From contig NZ_PPDD01000014.1 in assembly GCF_002959895.1 (NCBI RefSeq), forward strand, positions 62,001-126,000: DNA of 64,000 bases, read 5' to 3'. The translations under genes were made by a program, and so were the position numbers. The stretch comes from Veillonella infantium. Its GTDB lineage: Bacteria > Bacillota > Negativicutes > Veillonellales > Veillonellaceae. The notes under the pieces are model-generated. The model saw nothing but the letters and a program-made list of their open reading frames with translations. It was not told the DNA's origin and did no database searches. Numbering within the stretch: the first letter of the stretch is position 1; every line of letters starts with the position of its first letter. This document shows, piece after piece, positions 34,562 to 45,157 of the stretch.

Positions 34562-37543
34562 ATGTTTTCTTATAAATCAAAATATTGTGTAGCTGCGGCC
34601 ATGGCCGCCATGGCTGCGCTTACAGGCCATGTAGAGGCTCGTGATATAGATTTACAATCAATTGGATATTTTCAGTTTTCTCCGTTGCCACCAAGCTTGG
34701 TGTCTCAAACGGATACATTGCTATTATCGGATAGCCCTGAATATGTAGGCCCAGTAGGCGGTACACTTAGTGCTGGTACCATTAATGGGAATGGCCGTAT
34801 TTATTTTTATCACGTAAATGAAATGGATCAACCCCATAAGATTGCTATTGTACTAGAAAATCAAACGGCATATCCTAATACTGTTCATGTAATGAGACAG
34901 CTTAAATCTGTGGCAACGCCAGATTATTTTGCTGCTGGTCGCGATTTATCCCGCAAGGATTTAGAGCATCCTTTAGATGAAAGTCCTAATGCGAGACCTT
35001 TATATTCGCTAAGCATTCCGCCCCAAGGTCGACAATTAATCTTTACTGATTTAGAAAATACACCGGTATATCAAGATGCATTATTTACAGGCATTGTAGA
35101 TATTAAAACAGAGGCGCCAATCTTTGCTCGCGTTATGATGCTACCTATGGGCATGGACGCCGTTGATGCATCACATTGGGCTAAGAACTTACCTATTGAT
35201 GAAATTCAATTGCGCGGTACATATACTGGTTCTAAGCGTAATATGGAGGTTACCACGCCTTTTGATACTGCTTTAGGCGGTGCTTTTGTTGAAGTTGGTA
35301 ATGACCGTGAGGATGCCTTTATCAATGGTGTAGATGAAATGCAAAATAAAGCATTTGTTCGTGACCGTGGTAACTATGGTGTTTCATACACTTTAAAAAT
35401 TCCTACAAAGGGTAATGAACCGTTTAGATTGTATTTTAACCCTCTTGGTGGGCCATATTCTGGCTCCTTTACGGTAAAAGCACTTCATCAACAAGGTGCC
35501 CGTAGAGGTCAAACCGATACGCGTACCTATCATATCGGTGGTGCTGATGGGATTACTGCACTAGGGGACGGTACTATATTAGATAGCCGTCTTATGGGTA
35601 ATTATAATGCAGGCGATTTGTTAACATTAAACTTCATGCCGGCAGGTGCATCTAATTTGCCAATACGATTCTTATTGATTCCTGAATCTCTTGCAAATCC
35701 ACAAAAACATCAGACTATTGCGGTCAATGTACCAAAAGATGTAACAGACAGTTTGGGTCATCCAACTCAAAGTGGTACACAAATTCCTGTAGGTCCTATC
35801 AATGGTAAAGATAGCAATAAGGGTACTGTAGATACATCTAAATCTACTATGACTCCTGCAAAACAGGCAGAAACAATTGCTCACGAAGAAACAAAAAAAT
35901 TGAGCGATAAAGCAGCTGCTGATGCTAAAAAAGAGGCACAACTTAAAAAAGCGAAAGAAGCTGAGGAAGCATTAGCTCGTAAAAAAGCGGAAGAAGCTAA
36001 ATTAGCTGCCGAAAAAGCAGAAATAGCACGCAAGGCTGCAGAAGCAAAACATGCTGAAATTGAGCGTAAAATGGCTGAGAAAGCTGAGGCGGATCGCAAA
36101 GCTGCTGAATTGAAGGCGGCTCAAGAAGCACAAGCTGCAAAAGAAAAAGCTGCCTTAGAAGCTAAAAAAGCTGAAGAAATGCGCCAAGCAGAAGAAGCTA
36201 AACGATTAGAAGCTGAAAGAAAGGCTGAGGCGGATCGTTTAGAAGCGGCACGTAAAGCAGAGGAAGCTCGTGTAGCGGCAGAAGCAAAACGTCTTGAAGA
36301 AGAACGTAGAATGGAAGCGGCTCGTATTGAAGCTGCTCGTAAAGCTGAAGAAGCTAGACAAGCCGCAGAAGCTAAGGCTCGATTTGAAGCACAGCGGGCA
36401 GCAGAAAAGGCTGCATTAGAGGCAAAAAAAGCTGAAGAAGAACGCTTAGCGGCTGAAGCGAAAGCGCGTTTAGAAGCACAGCGAAAAGCAGAACAAGAAG
36501 CATTAGAAGCACGTCGCGCAGAAGAAGCACGTAAAGCTGCAGAGGCTAAAGCGGCATTAGAAGCACAACGTGCAGCTGAACAGGCTGCGTTAGAAGCGAA
36601 ACGTCAAGAAGATGCTCGTAAAGCTGCAGAAGCAAAAGCAGCCTTAGAAGCACAACGTATTGAAGCTGCAAGAAAAGCTGAAGAAGCACGTCGTGCAGAA
36701 GAAGCGAGAAAGGCTGAGGAGGCAAGAATCGAAGCGGCTCGTAAAGCAGAGGAAGCTCGTGTTGCAGCAGAGGCTAAACGTGCAGAAGAAGCGCGTAAGG
36801 CTGAAGAGGCAAGAATTGAAGCTGCCCGTAAAGCTGAAGCGGTTCGTATGGCCGAAGAAGCACGCCGCGCAGAAGAAGCACGTCGCTTAGAAGCAGCTAG
36901 ACTTGAGGCACAACGCAAGGCCGAGCAAGAACGACTTGAAGCGGCTCGTAAAGCTGAAGAAGCTCGTGTTGCGGCAGAAGCAAAACGTCAGGAAGAATTG
37001 CGTAAAGCAGAGCAAGCTAGATTGGCTGCAGAACGTGCAGAGGCTGAACGCCAAGCAGCAGAGGCAAAACGCATTGCTGAAGAACGTTACCAAGCTCACT
37101 TAGAAGCGGAACGAAAAGCTGAAGAAGCACGTCAGCAAGCTCTTGCGCAAGCCGAAGTTGAACGTAAAGCAAAAGAGCGAGCTGAAGCGATTCAACGTGT
37201 CAAAGAACAACAAGAAAATGCTCGCCGTCGCGCAGAACTTGCACGTCAACAAATCGAAGCAGAGCGTAAGGCAGCACAAGCTGCTAAAACAGGACCTTCC
37301 TTCAGTGAACTTGATGATGTACATGAGGATACACCAAGTGTAACTATTCCAAATGCTGTATCTATTGATGAGTTGACTAAACCTAGACCGACTGCATCTC
37401 AAAATACACGTCGTCGTGACCAACGGCAACCACAGCAAAATCCAATGACTGATGGTCAACAAGGTCAAGCTCCTTATAGTTCACAGCAAGGTCAACAAAA
37501 TGATGATCAAAATCCGCCAAAATTATATCCTATGGGTCAGTGA
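34562..37543 (+). CDS. Large secreted protein with long Ala/Glu/Lys/Arg coiled coil, unknown function
   Basis: I do not recognise this 993-residue protein. It has an N-terminal signal peptide (hydrophobic AAAMAAMAALTG, cleavage near residue 26) and a globular beta-rich domain (about 27-385). A Ser/Thr/Pro/Gly linker leads to roughly 470 residues of near-continuous helix (about 438-910) made of 'AEEARKAAEAKRLEAQR'-type repeats. The C-terminus (911-993) is Pro/Gln/Asn-rich. The helical part resembles the TolA stalk or M-protein-like rods in composition only. The gene follows whiA by 12 nt and ends before a strong terminator. A rod of this size could span the periplasm, which is inference. Confidence 0.7.
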   Translation: MFSYKSKYCVAAAMAAMAALTGHVEARDIDLQSIGYFQFSPLPPSLVSQTDTLLLSDSPEYVGPVGGTLSAGTINGNGRIYFYHVNEMDQPHKIAIVLENQTAYPNTVHVMRQLKSVATPDYFAAGRDLSRKDLEHPLDESPNARPLYSLSIPPQGRQLIFTDLENTPVYQDALFTGIVDIKTEAPIFARVMMLPMGMDAVDASHWAKNLPIDEIQLRGTYTGSKRNMEVTTPFDTALGGAFVEVGNDREDAFINGVDEMQNKAFVRDRGNYGVSYTLKIPTKGNEPFRLYFNPLGGPYSGSFTVKALHQQGARRGQTDTRTYHIGGADGITALGDGTILDSRLMGNYNAGDLLTLNFMPAGASNLPIRFLLIPESLANPQKHQTIAVNVPKDVTDSLGHPTQSGTQIPVGPINGKDSNKGTVDTSKSTMTPAKQAETIAHEETKKLSDKAAADAKKEAQLKKAKEAEEALARKKAEEAKLAAEKAEIARKAAEAKHAEIERKMAEKAEADRKAAELKAAQEAQAAKEKAALEAKKAEEMRQAEEAKRLEAERKAEADRLEAARKAEEARVAAEAKRLEEERRMEAARIEAARKAEEARQAAEAKARFEAQRAAEKAALEAKKAEEERLAAEAKARLEAQRKAEQEALEARRAEEARKAAEAKAALEAQRAAEQAALEAKRQEDARKAAEAKAALEAQRIEAARKAEEARRAEEARKAEEARIEAARKAEEARVAAEAKRAEEARKAEEARIEAARKAEAVRMAEEARRAEEARRLEAARLEAQRKAEQERLEAARKAEEARVAAEAKRQEELRKAEQARLAAERAEAERQAAEAKRIAEERYQAHLEAERKAEEARQQALAQAEVERKAKERAEAIQRVKEQQENARRRAELARQQIEAERKAAQAAKTGPSFSELDDVHEDTPSVTIPNAVSIDELTKPRPTASQNTRRRDQRQPQQNPMTDGQQGQAPYSSQQGQQNDDQNPPKLYPMGQ
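36000..37285 (+). repeat. Degenerate coding repeats for the coiled coil
   Basis: Within the large coiled-coil gene, imperfect repeats built on codons for AEEAR, KAEEA and EAKRLEAQR recur throughout. DNA copies differ in synonymous positions, so the repeat is old or under recombination and drift. Such regions commonly vary in length between strains. Confidence 0.7.
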
Positions 37544-37618
37544 TATTAGCTTATAATAATGAAAATTATTTGTATCTAATTATAGATTGATTATAAGGAA
37601 TCAATTGGTGAAGTATAG

Positions 37619-37656
37619 AGAGGACAAGCCATTTTTGAGGGTTTGTCCTCTTTTTA
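37619..37656 (+). terminator. Terminator after the coiled-coil gene
   Basis: A 12-bp stem (37619-37630 with 37640-37651, one G-U pair), a 9-nt loop and T-run, separating the rapZ operon from the pyr operon. Confidence 0.88.
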
Positions 37657-37683
37657 AAATACTTATGAACTTTTGCTTTCACA

Positions 37684-37712
37684 TTGACTTTCAAGAGGAG
37701 ATTCAGTACAAT
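37684..37712 (+). promoter_or_regulatory. pyr operon promoter
   Basis: TTGACT (37684-37689), 17-nt spacer, TACAAT (37707-37712). One of the best sigma70-type promoters in the window. Transcription would start near 37719, upstream of the PyrR attenuator. Confidence 0.85.
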
Positions 37713-37762
37713 AAATAAAGAAAATGCATCCATGGTACGAGAGACCATTGCATATTACAAAA

Positions 37763-37795
37763 CCTTTTAATTTAGTCCAGAGAGGCTGAGAAAGG
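37763..37795 (+). promoter_or_regulatory. PyrR-binding hairpin (anti-antiterminator)
   Basis: The leader contains AGTCCAGAGAGGCTG (37774-37788), the conserved PyrR-binding loop of Firmicute pyr attenuators. It is closed by AG/CT and CC/GG pairs and by a lower CCTTT (37763-37767)/AAAGG (37791-37795) stem. The AAAGG strand can alternatively pair with the CCTTTT of the downstream terminator, giving the antiterminator. UMP-bound PyrR would stabilise this hairpin and favour termination. A separate hairpin (ATGCA..ATGGT/ACCAT..TGCAT, 37724-37753) precedes it. Confidence 0.9.
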
Positions 37796-37841
37796 AATAT
37801 AGTTGAAGCGCCCCATAAGGGCTTCTTTGTGCAAACTATTT

Positions 37842-37872
37842 GACCTTTTGCCCTGGGCAAAAGGTCTTTTTT
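37842..37872 (+). terminator. pyr operon attenuator terminator
   Basis: An 11-bp perfect stem (37842-37852 with 37856-37866), 3-nt loop and six Ts, placed 23 nt before the pyrB start codon. It is the regulated terminator controlled by the PyrR hairpin. Confidence 0.92.
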
Positions 37873-37895
37873 GTTACGTGAGTTAGGAGGAAATC

Positions 37896-38846
37896 ATGGG
37901 ACAAGTTAGCCTAAAAGGCAAACATTTATTAGGTTTGCAAAATGTGTCACCTGAAGAAATCAAATTGATTTTAAATGTGGCAAAAAAAATGAAGAAAATC
38001 GTTCTTTCTGATGACAAGAAGGTTCCAGTTTTAAAGGGGAAATCCATTATTAACCTCTTTATGGAGCCAAGTACTCGTACCCGTAGTTCCTTTGAATTAG
38101 CTGGTAAATATTTAGGGGCTGACGTTATCAATCTTTCTCCTAGCGGTTCTTCCATGGGTAAAGGTGAAAGCTTCCGTGATACTTTGCTAACATTATCCTA
38201 TATGGGCACGGATGCTATCGTAATGCGTCATAGTGCAGAAGGGGCTCCTCTATATGCTACTAAAGCAGTAGATCCTATTATTATCAATGCTGGTGACGGC
38301 GCTCATGAACATCCAACACAAGCATTATTAGATATGTACTCCATTTTAGAGAAAAAAGAATCTATTGAAGGCTTAAAAGTTGTTATCTTAGGCGATATTA
38401 TGCATAGCCGTGTAGCAAGATCTAACATTTATGGCCTTACAAAAATGGGTGCTAAAGTCCATTTGGCTGGCCCTCGTACAATGGTATATCCAGAGCTCGA
38501 AAAATTAGGTGTTACCGTTCACCACGATATTCGTGAAGCAGTGGCTGATGCAGATGTAGTTAACGTACTTCGCATTCAATTAGAACGTATTCATTCTGCA
38601 TTGTATCCTACAAATAGAGAGTATGCTCGTATCTTCGGTATTAATAATGATGTATTGAAATTGGCTAAAGATGATGTAATGGTAATGCATCCAGGTCCTA
38701 TGAACCGGGGCCTTGAAATTGCACCAGATGTAGCATATTCTGATCAATCCGTAATTCAAGAACAGGTACGTAATGGCGTAGCTGTACGTATGGCGGTATT
38801 GTACTTAACTATTATCGGAGGTGACGGTAGTGAGCTTGCTTATTAA
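37896..38846 (+). CDS. pyrB: Aspartate carbamoyltransferase catalytic subunit
   Basis: Makes carbamoyl-aspartate from carbamoyl phosphate and aspartate, the second step of pyrimidine synthesis. The 316-residue protein has the carbamoyl-phosphate motif FMEPSTRTRSSFE, the DAIVMRHSAEGA segment, GDGAHEHPTQALLDMY, and VMHPGPMNRGLEI. No pyrI regulatory subunit follows, as in Firmicutes. TAGGAGG lies before the ATG. The end overlaps pyrC by 17 nt. Confidence 0.96.
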   Translation: MGQVSLKGKHLLGLQNVSPEEIKLILNVAKKMKKIVLSDDKKVPVLKGKSIINLFMEPSTRTRSSFELAGKYLGADVINLSPSGSSMGKGESFRDTLLTLSYMGTDAIVMRHSAEGAPLYATKAVDPIIINAGDGAHEHPTQALLDMYSILEKKESIEGLKVVILGDIMHSRVARSNIYGLTKMGAKVHLAGPRTMVYPELEKLGVTVHHDIREAVADADVVNVLRIQLERIHSALYPTNREYARIFGINNDVLKLAKDDVMVMHPGPMNRGLEIAPDVAYSDQSVIQEQVRNGVAVRMAVLYLTIIGGDGSELAY

Positions 38847-40116
38847 AAATGGTACGGTAGTTAATCCGGCAAAAAAACAAAACGAAGTAGCAGATGTTCT
38901 TGTAAAAGATGGTAAAATTGCAGCCATCGGACAAAACTTGAGTGCTGAAGGCGCTGAAGTATATGATGCAACAGGTCTTATCGTAGCACCTGGCCTTATC
39001 GATATTCACACACATTTACGTGAACCAGGCCAAGAGGCGAAAGAAGACTTCCACTCCGGTACACAAGCGGCTGCAGCAGGTGGTTTCACACGTGTTGTAA
39101 CTATGGCTAATACAAATCCAGTTGTAGATAATGCTGCTCTTGTAAGAGGCTTACAAAAACAGGCTGAGCTTACAGGTGTTGTAAAAGTAGAATTTATTGG
39201 TGCTGTATCAAAAGGCCTTGAAGGCAAAGAACTTGCTGAAATGGGTGATATGGCAGAAGCCGGTGTAGTCGCCTTCTCCGATGATGGTCACTATGTAGAA
39301 AATGCTGCGTTTATGCGTCGTGCCTTAGAATACTCCTCCATGTTCAATAAAATGGTTATTGACCATGCAGAAGACATTACATTGACTAAAAATGGTCATA
39401 TGCATGAAGGTATCGTTTCTTATGAATTAGGTGTTATTGGTCGTCCTGCAGTAGCTGAAGATTTGGCTGTTGCTCGTGACATCTTGTTGTCTGAAATGAC
39501 AGGTGGTCACATTCATATTGCTCACGTAAGTAGTAAAAATACTGTAGATATGGTTCGTCGTGCAAAAGCAAAAGGTCTTAATGTAACATGTGAAGTTACA
39601 AGTCAACATTTATCTTTCACAGATGAATATTTACGCGAGTATAACCCAGCGTTCAAAATGGCTCCTCCAATTCGATCCGAAGATCATCGCCAAGCATTAT
39701 TAGAAGGCTTGAAAGATGGCACAATTGATGCAATTATTACAGACCATGCACCACATGCGTATGAAGAAAAAGACCATGAGTTCTGCTGTGCACCAAATGG
39801 TTTCAGTGGTCTCGAAACATCTTTGGCAGCGGTTATTACTAATGCATATGGTCCAGATAAACTCAGTATTGACCAAGTTGTGTACTATATGAGTACACGT
39901 CCAGCTGAATTAATGCGCCTTGATGCAGGTGTTCTTGAGGTTGGTAAACCAGCAGATATTACTGTATTCTCTACAACAGAAGAGTGGACAGTAGATCGAA
40001 ATAAATTCTATACAAAAGGTAAAGTCAGTCCATTTGATGGTATGACTGTTACAGGTAAGGCCAAACTTACAGTAGTTGATGGCAAAGTAGTTATGAAGGA
40101 GGGCGTAGTCTTATAA
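38830..40116 (+). CDS. pyrC: Dihydroorotase
   Basis: Closes carbamoyl-aspartate to dihydroorotate. The 428-residue metal-dependent amidohydrolase (class I) has the zinc motif DIHTHLREPGQE, a GGFTRVVTMANTNP segment, the HVSSKNTVDMV region and DAIITDHAPHAYEEK. I start at GTG 38830, 7 nt after GGAGGTG; the GTG at 38821 lies inside that ribosome site. The start overlaps the end of pyrB, and the stop overlaps the carA ATG. Confidence 0.95.
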   Translation: MSLLIKNGTVVNPAKKQNEVADVLVKDGKIAAIGQNLSAEGAEVYDATGLIVAPGLIDIHTHLREPGQEAKEDFHSGTQAAAAGGFTRVVTMANTNPVVDNAALVRGLQKQAELTGVVKVEFIGAVSKGLEGKELAEMGDMAEAGVVAFSDDGHYVENAAFMRRALEYSSMFNKMVIDHAEDITLTKNGHMHEGIVSYELGVIGRPAVAEDLAVARDILLSEMTGGHIHIAHVSSKNTVDMVRRAKAKGLNVTCEVTSQHLSFTDEYLREYNPAFKMAPPIRSEDHRQALLEGLKDGTIDAIITDHAPHAYEEKDHEFCCAPNGFSGLETSLAAVITNAYGPDKLSIDQVVYYMSTRPAELMRLDAGVLEVGKPADITVFSTTEEWTVDRNKFYTKGKVSPFDGMTVTGKAKLTVVDGKVVMKEGVVL

Positions 40117-41183
40117 TGAAAGGCAAGTTAGTTCTTGAAGATGGTTCCGTGTTTGAAGGTTCCTTATTAGGTGGCGCTCCTACATTAGGGGAAGTTGTAT
40201 TTAACACAGGTATGACAGGGTATCAAGAAATCTTGACTGACCCATCCTATGCGGATCAAATTATTACATTAACATATCCTTTGATTGGTAATTATGGTAC
40301 ATTGAATGCTATTACTCAAGGTCCTAAACCATATTGTAAAGGATTTATCGTAGGCGAACTGTGTGATTTTCCATCTAACTGGCAAAATGAAGGGCTATTT
40401 AGCGAGTATCTTCGTTTACACGGCATCCCTTGCCTTTATGATGTAGATACACGTGCTATTACACGTGTTATTCGTAATCATGGTGTAATGAAAGGCGTAC
40501 TTGTACGTTCTGATTACCCTATGGAAGATATCCAAAAATTATTTAAACAAGACTTGCCAACAGATCAAGTTATGCGTGTAACTACAAAATGGCAAGGTAT
40601 GCGTGGCGATAAAAATGCAGAGTTCCATGTAGCTGTAATGGACTATGGTGTAAAAGAAAATATCCTTCGTTCTTTAGAAGCAGCTGGTTGCCGATTAACA
40701 GTGTTCCCTGCAGATGCTAAGGCTGAAGATGTATTAGCAGCAAATCCAGATGGTGTATTCTTATCCAACGGCCCTGGAGACCCTCAAGATCTTGGCTATG
40801 CCGTAGAAGAGGTAAAGAAATTGTTCGGTAAAAAACCTATCTTCGGCATTTGCATGGGCCATCAAGTATTGGCACAAGCCTATGGTGGTGCAACATTTAA
40901 ATTAAAATTTGGTCACCGTGGCTCTAACCATCCAGTACAAGATTTACGTACAGGCCGCGTATATATTACATCTCAAAACCATGGCTATGCAGTAGATGAT
41001 ACTTCCTTGCCAGACTTTGTAGAAATTACACATCGCAGTGTAAATGATGGCACTGTAGAAGGTATGCGCCATAAAGAATTGCCTATTTTCTCTGTACAAT
41101 ATCACCCAGAAGCGTCCCCAGGACCTACTGATAATCTATATTTATTTGACGAATTTGAAGACTTAATGAGAAAGGGAAAATAA
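40116..41183 (+). CDS. carA: Carbamoyl-phosphate synthase small (glutaminase) subunit
   Basis: Glutaminase subunit delivering ammonia to CarB. The 355-residue protein has the N-terminal CPSase domain ([30 protein letters not shown]) and a class I amidotransferase domain with the catalytic Cys in [16 protein letters not shown] and the His/Glu pair in [13 protein letters not shown]. It is coupled to pyrC (TAATG) and is followed 1 nt later by carB. Confidence 0.97.
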   Translation: MKGKLVLEDGSVFEGSLLGGAPTLGEVVFNTGMTGYQEILTDPSYADQIITLTYPLIGNYGTLNAITQGPKPYCKGFIVGELCDFPSNWQNEGLFSEYLRLHGIPCLYDVDTRAITRVIRNHGVMKGVLVRSDYPMEDIQKLFKQDLPTDQVMRVTTKWQGMRGDKNAEFHVAVMDYGVKENILRSLEAAGCRLTVFPADAKAEDVLAANPDGVFLSNGPGDPQDLGYAVEEVKKLFGKKPIFGICMGHQVLAQAYGGATFKLKFGHRGSNHPVQDLRTGRVYITSQNHGYAVDDTSLPDFVEITHRSVNDGTVEGMRHKELPIFSVQYHPEASPGPTDNLYLFDEFEDLMRKGK

Positions 41184-41184
41184 T

Positions 41185-44100
41185 ATGACCACAGAAGCAA
41201 AAAAAGTACTTGTAATTGGTTCTGGTCCAATTATTATCGGCCAAGCTGCAGAGTTTGACTATGCTGGTACACAAGCATGCCGTTCCCTTCGTGAAGAAGG
41301 TTATAAAGTAGTATTGGTTAACTCCAATCCTGCTACAATTATGACTGATACAGATATTGCAGACCGCGTATATGTAGAACCAATTAGTCTTGAATTCGTA
41401 ACAGAAGTAATCAAAAAAGAACGCCCTTGGGGCTTATTGGCTACATTAGGTGGCCAAGTAGGTCTTAATATGGCCGTACAATTGTCTGAAGCTGGCGTAT
41501 TAGAAGAATACGGTGTAAAACTTCTTGGTACAACTCTTGAAGCAATTAAACAAGCCGAAGACCGTGAGCTATTCAAAGAAGCGATGAAGGAAATCAACCA
41601 ACCAGTTCCTGAATCCGATATCTTTAATGATCTTGAAGAAGCTGTAGCCTTTGCTAATCGCATTGGTTATCCTATCATCATCCGTCCTGCATATACATTG
41701 GGCGGTACTGGAGGCGGTATTGCACATAACGAAGATGAAATGTATGAAATCACACGCCGTGGTTTAAAACTTTCACCAATCCACCAAATTTTGGCGGAGC
41801 GTTCAGTTGCAGGTTGGAAGGAAATCGAATACGAAGTAATGCGCGATAGTGCAGATAACTGTATCATCGTATGTAACATGGAAAATATCGATCCTGTTGG
41901 CGTACATACTGGTGACTCCATCGTTGTGGCACCAAGCCAAACATTGAATGATATTCAATACCAAATGCTTCGTACTGCATCTGTAGAAATCATTCGTTAT
42001 TTGAAAATCGAAGGTGGTTGTAACGTACAATACGCCTTGAATCCTAATAGCAATGAATATATCGTTATCGAAGTAAACCCTCGTGTATCCCGTTCCTCTG
42101 CATTAGCATCTAAAGCAACTGGCTATCCAATTGCGAAGGTAGCTGCAAAAATTGCAGTAGGCATGACATTGGATCAAATTACAAATGCTGTAACAGGCGA
42201 AACAAAAGCATGCTTCGAGCCTACACTGGACTATGTAGTAACTAAGTTCCCACGTTGGCCATTTGAAAAATTCAATTTGGCAGACCGTACATTGGGCACT
42301 CAAATGAAGGCTACTGGCGAAGTTATGGCTATCGACCGTTCTTTAGAAGGCTCTTTACTTAAAGCAATTCGTTCTTTGGAAATTGGTTTAGATCATATTG
42401 AACTTAAGAAAATTACTCATGAGTCCATGGAACAATTGATTGAACGTTTACATTTAGTAGATGATGAACGTATCTATGTTGTAGCAGAAGCCCTTCGCAA
42501 GGGGATTAGTGTAGAAAAAATTCATTACATTACAAAAATTGATACATTCTTTATTGAAAAAATCAAAAATATTGTTAATGTAGAAAAAGCGTTAGCTGAA
42601 CATGGTTTAACAGAAGAGGTATTGCGCAAAGCAAAACGTTATTCCTTCACTGATTCTGTTATCGCTCGTTATGCTAATACAACTGTAGAAGATGTTCGTG
42701 CAAAACGTAAAGAATGGAACATTCTTCCAACATATAAATATGTAGATACATGTGCTGCCGAATTCGAATCTAAAACACCGTACTACTACAGTGCTTATGC
42801 ACAAGAAGACGAAGTTAAACCACTAGGTGAAAAATCCGTTGTAGTACTGGGTTCCGGTCCAATTCGTATCGGTCAAGGCGTAGAGTTCGACTACTGCTCT
42901 GTGCATTCCTCTTGGGCACTTCGTAAAGCGGGTTACCAATCCATTATGATTAACAATAATCCAGAAACAGTGTCTACTGACTTTGATATTTCTGATTCCT
43001 TGTACTTCGAACCATTAACAGTGGACGATGTAATGGAAATCATTGATAAAGAAAAACCAGCTGGTGTTATTGCTCAATTCGGTGGTCAAACGGCGATTAA
43101 CTTGGCAGGTCCATTAGCTAAGCGTGGTGTCAAAATCCTCGGTACATCCGTAGATAGCATTGATATGGCAGAAGACCGTGAACGCTTTGATGAATTGTTG
43201 GCAAAACTTGGTATTCCACGTCCAGTAGGTGCGCTTGTAACCTCCGATGAAGAAGCACAAGCAGCAGCTAAAAACTTGAAATATCCATTGATTGTACGTC
43301 CTTCTTATGTATTGGGCGGCCGTGCTATGGAAATCGTATACAACGATAAAGAGCTTGATGTATACATGAAGGAAGCCGTAGTAGCATCTAAGGAACATCC
43401 TGTTCTTATCGACCGTTATATGGTTGGTATGGAGGTAGAGGTTGACGCTATTTCCGATGGTACTGACGTTTGTATTCCTGGTATTATGGAACAAATCGAA
43501 CGTGCCGGCGTTCACTCTGGTGACTCCATGGCCGTTTACCCAGCTCAACATTTGAGCCAAGAATTGATTGATCAAATCGTTGACTATACACGTCGTATTG
43601 CAGTAGGCCTTAATGTTAAAGGTGTACTTAACATTCAATATATCGTGGCTGATGGTGAACTTAACGTAATCGAAGTTAACCCTCGTTCTAGCCGTACTGT
43701 ACCATTCATTTCTAAGGTTACAGGCATCAATATGGTAGAATGTGCAACACGCATTGCTCTTGGTGAAAGCTTAAAAGATTTGGGCTTGCCACTCGGTCTT
43801 GTACCTAATAAACCATATGTAGCTGTAAAAGCACCTGTATTCTCCTTCTCCAAAATGGGCCTTGTAGAAATCGCTCTTGGACCTGAAATGAAATCTACTG
43901 GTGAAGTTATGGGTATTGGTCGTACTTATTCTGAAGCATTGTTTAAAGCTATCAATGGCGCTAACATGCGTATCCCAGAAGATGGTACAATTCTCATGAC
44001 TGTAGCAGACCGCGATAAAGAGGAAGCGAGTCAATTAGCAAAAGGCTTTATTGAATTGGGCTATCACATTGAAGCAACTGGTGGTACAGGTAAATACTTC

Positions 44101-44385
44101 AAAGAACATGGCGTTGACTGCAAGGTAGTTAACAAAATCTCTGAAGGTGATGACAACTGTGCTGACCACATTCGTCAAGACAAAGTCGATCTTGTACTTA
44201 ATACATTGACTGCAGGTAAACGTCCTGAACGTGAAGGCTTCCAATTGCGTCGTCTTGCGGTAGAAATGGGTACACCATGCTTAACAAGTCTCGATACAGC
44301 TCGCGAAGTATTGCGCGTTGTAGCAAACCGAAAAGATGATGCTAACTACAACGTAGAAGCATTACAGGATTTTGAATTGGAGTAA
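41185..44385 (+). CDS. carB: Carbamoyl-phosphate synthase large subunit
   Basis: Makes carbamoyl phosphate from bicarbonate, ammonia and two ATP. The 1066-residue protein has the expected duplicated ATP-grasp layout: first half beginning [20 protein letters not shown], second half from about residue 550 with [19 protein letters not shown]. It ends in an allosteric MGS-like domain (about 930-1066, [14 protein letters not shown]). In this operon it feeds pyrimidine synthesis. The end overlaps no start; pyrK begins 5 nt later. Confidence 0.97.
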   Translation: MTTEAKKVLVIGSGPIIIGQAAEFDYAGTQACRSLREEGYKVVLVNSNPATIMTDTDIADRVYVEPISLEFVTEVIKKERPWGLLATLGGQVGLNMAVQLSEAGVLEEYGVKLLGTTLEAIKQAEDRELFKEAMKEINQPVPESDIFNDLEEAVAFANRIGYPIIIRPAYTLGGTGGGIAHNEDEMYEITRRGLKLSPIHQILAERSVAGWKEIEYEVMRDSADNCIIVCNMENIDPVGVHTGDSIVVAPSQTLNDIQYQMLRTASVEIIRYLKIEGGCNVQYALNPNSNEYIVIEVNPRVSRSSALASKATGYPIAKVAAKIAVGMTLDQITNAVTGETKACFEPTLDYVVTKFPRWPFEKFNLADRTLGTQMKATGEVMAIDRSLEGSLLKAIRSLEIGLDHIELKKITHESMEQLIERLHLVDDERIYVVAEALRKGISVEKIHYITKIDTFFIEKIKNIVNVEKALAEHGLTEEVLRKAKRYSFTDSVIARYANTTVEDVRAKRKEWNILPTYKYVDTCAAEFESKTPYYYSAYAQEDEVKPLGEKSVVVLGSGPIRIGQGVEFDYCSVHSSWALRKAGYQSIMINNNPETVSTDFDISDSLYFEPLTVDDVMEIIDKEKPAGVIAQFGGQTAINLAGPLAKRGVKILGTSVDSIDMAEDRERFDELLAKLGIPRPVGALVTSDEEAQAAAKNLKYPLIVRPSYVLGGRAMEIVYNDKELDVYMKEAVVASKEHPVLIDRYMVGMEVEVDAISDGTDVCIPGIMEQIERAGVHSGDSMAVYPAQHLSQELIDQIVDYTRRIAVGLNVKGVLNIQYIVADGELNVIEVNPRSSRTVPFISKVTGINMVECATRIALGESLKDLGLPLGLVPNKPYVAVKAPVFSFSKMGLVEIALGPEMKSTGEVMGIGRTYSEALFKAINGANMRIPEDGTILMTVADRDKEEASQLAKGFIELGYHIEATGGTGKYFKEHGVDCKVVNKISEGDDNCADHIRQDKVDLVLNTLTAGKRPEREGFQLRRLAVEMGTPCLTSLDTAREVLRVVANRKDDANYNVEALQDFELE

Positions 44386-44389
44386 AACC

Positions 44390-45157
44390 ATGAGTGGCTA
44401 TGTAGAACAGGGCGAAGTCGTTCGCAATGAGCAAATAGGCTCTGATGTGTGGATTATGGATATTCACGCACCAAAACAGGCAGCAGAAGCAAAGGTAGGA
44501 CAGTTTTGTAATGTTCGCGTAGCGAACTCTACGGCGCCATTATTGCGTCGCCCTATTAGCTATGCTGGATTCGATGTACAAAAGGGGACTATTACCCTTT
44601 TGTATCGCGTCGTAGGCAAGGGAACTGAAATTATGACACATCTCGTGCCTGGTGATACATTAGATTGTTTAGGACCTTTAGGTGAACCATTTGTAACATC
44701 TAATAATATGCTACTTGTTGGTGGTGGTGTTGGTATTGCACCGATGCTATGCATAGCGTCTCACTTGCAAAACGGTGAAGAAGCACAAGTTATTTTGGGC
44801 TTTAGAAATGAAAGTGAAACCTTCTGGGCAGACTTATTCAAAGATACGCCTGTAGAGGTGCATATCACTACTGATGATGGTAGCGTAGGTACAAAAGGTT
44901 TCCCTACAGCGATTATGCCAGAACTTATTAACGCTAATACGTTCACATCTGTTATGACTTGTGGTCCTACACCGATGATGAAGGGTGTCGCACAAGTTGC
45001 TAAAGAGCTCAATGTACCATGCCAAGTATCTCTTGAAGAACGCATGGGATGTGGTACAGGCGGTTGTTTAGGCTGCGCTTGTGATGGTGCTGGTGGCAAA
45101 CGTTATAAAGTTTGTAAAGATGGTCCTGTATTCCCAGCTGAGGAGGTGTTCTTTTAA
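44390..45157 (+). CDS. pyrK: Dihydroorotate dehydrogenase electron-transfer subunit
   Basis: The FAD/2Fe-2S subunit that lets class 1B PyrD use NAD+. The 255-residue ferredoxin-reductase-like protein has RRPISYAGFD (FAD), LVGGGVGIAPMLCIASHL (nucleotide binding) and a C-terminal Cys cluster in MGCGTGGCLGCAC plus a later VCKDGPVF, which binds the iron-sulphur centre. The start is ATG 44390, since the frame 18 nt upstream overlaps carB without a ribosome site. The stop overlaps the pyrD ATG. Confidence 0.94.
   Translation: MSGYVEQGEVVRNEQIGSDVWIMDIHAPKQAAEAKVGQFCNVRVANSTAPLLRRPISYAGFDVQKGTITLLYRVVGKGTEIMTHLVPGDTLDCLGPLGEPFVTSNNMLLVGGGVGIAPMLCIASHLQNGEEAQVILGFRNESETFWADLFKDTPVEVHITTDDGSVGTKGFPTAIMPELINANTFTSVMTCGPTPMMKGVAQVAKELNVPCQVSLEERMGCGTGGCLGCACDGAGGKRYKVCKDGPVFPAEEVFF

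Noticed and set aside
36604-36918. Antisense ORF of 104 codons inside the coiled-coil gene, rich in Ala and Ser
   Set aside because: It is a shadow of the repetitive GCT/GAA codons on the plus strand; no ribosome site and only low-complexity product.
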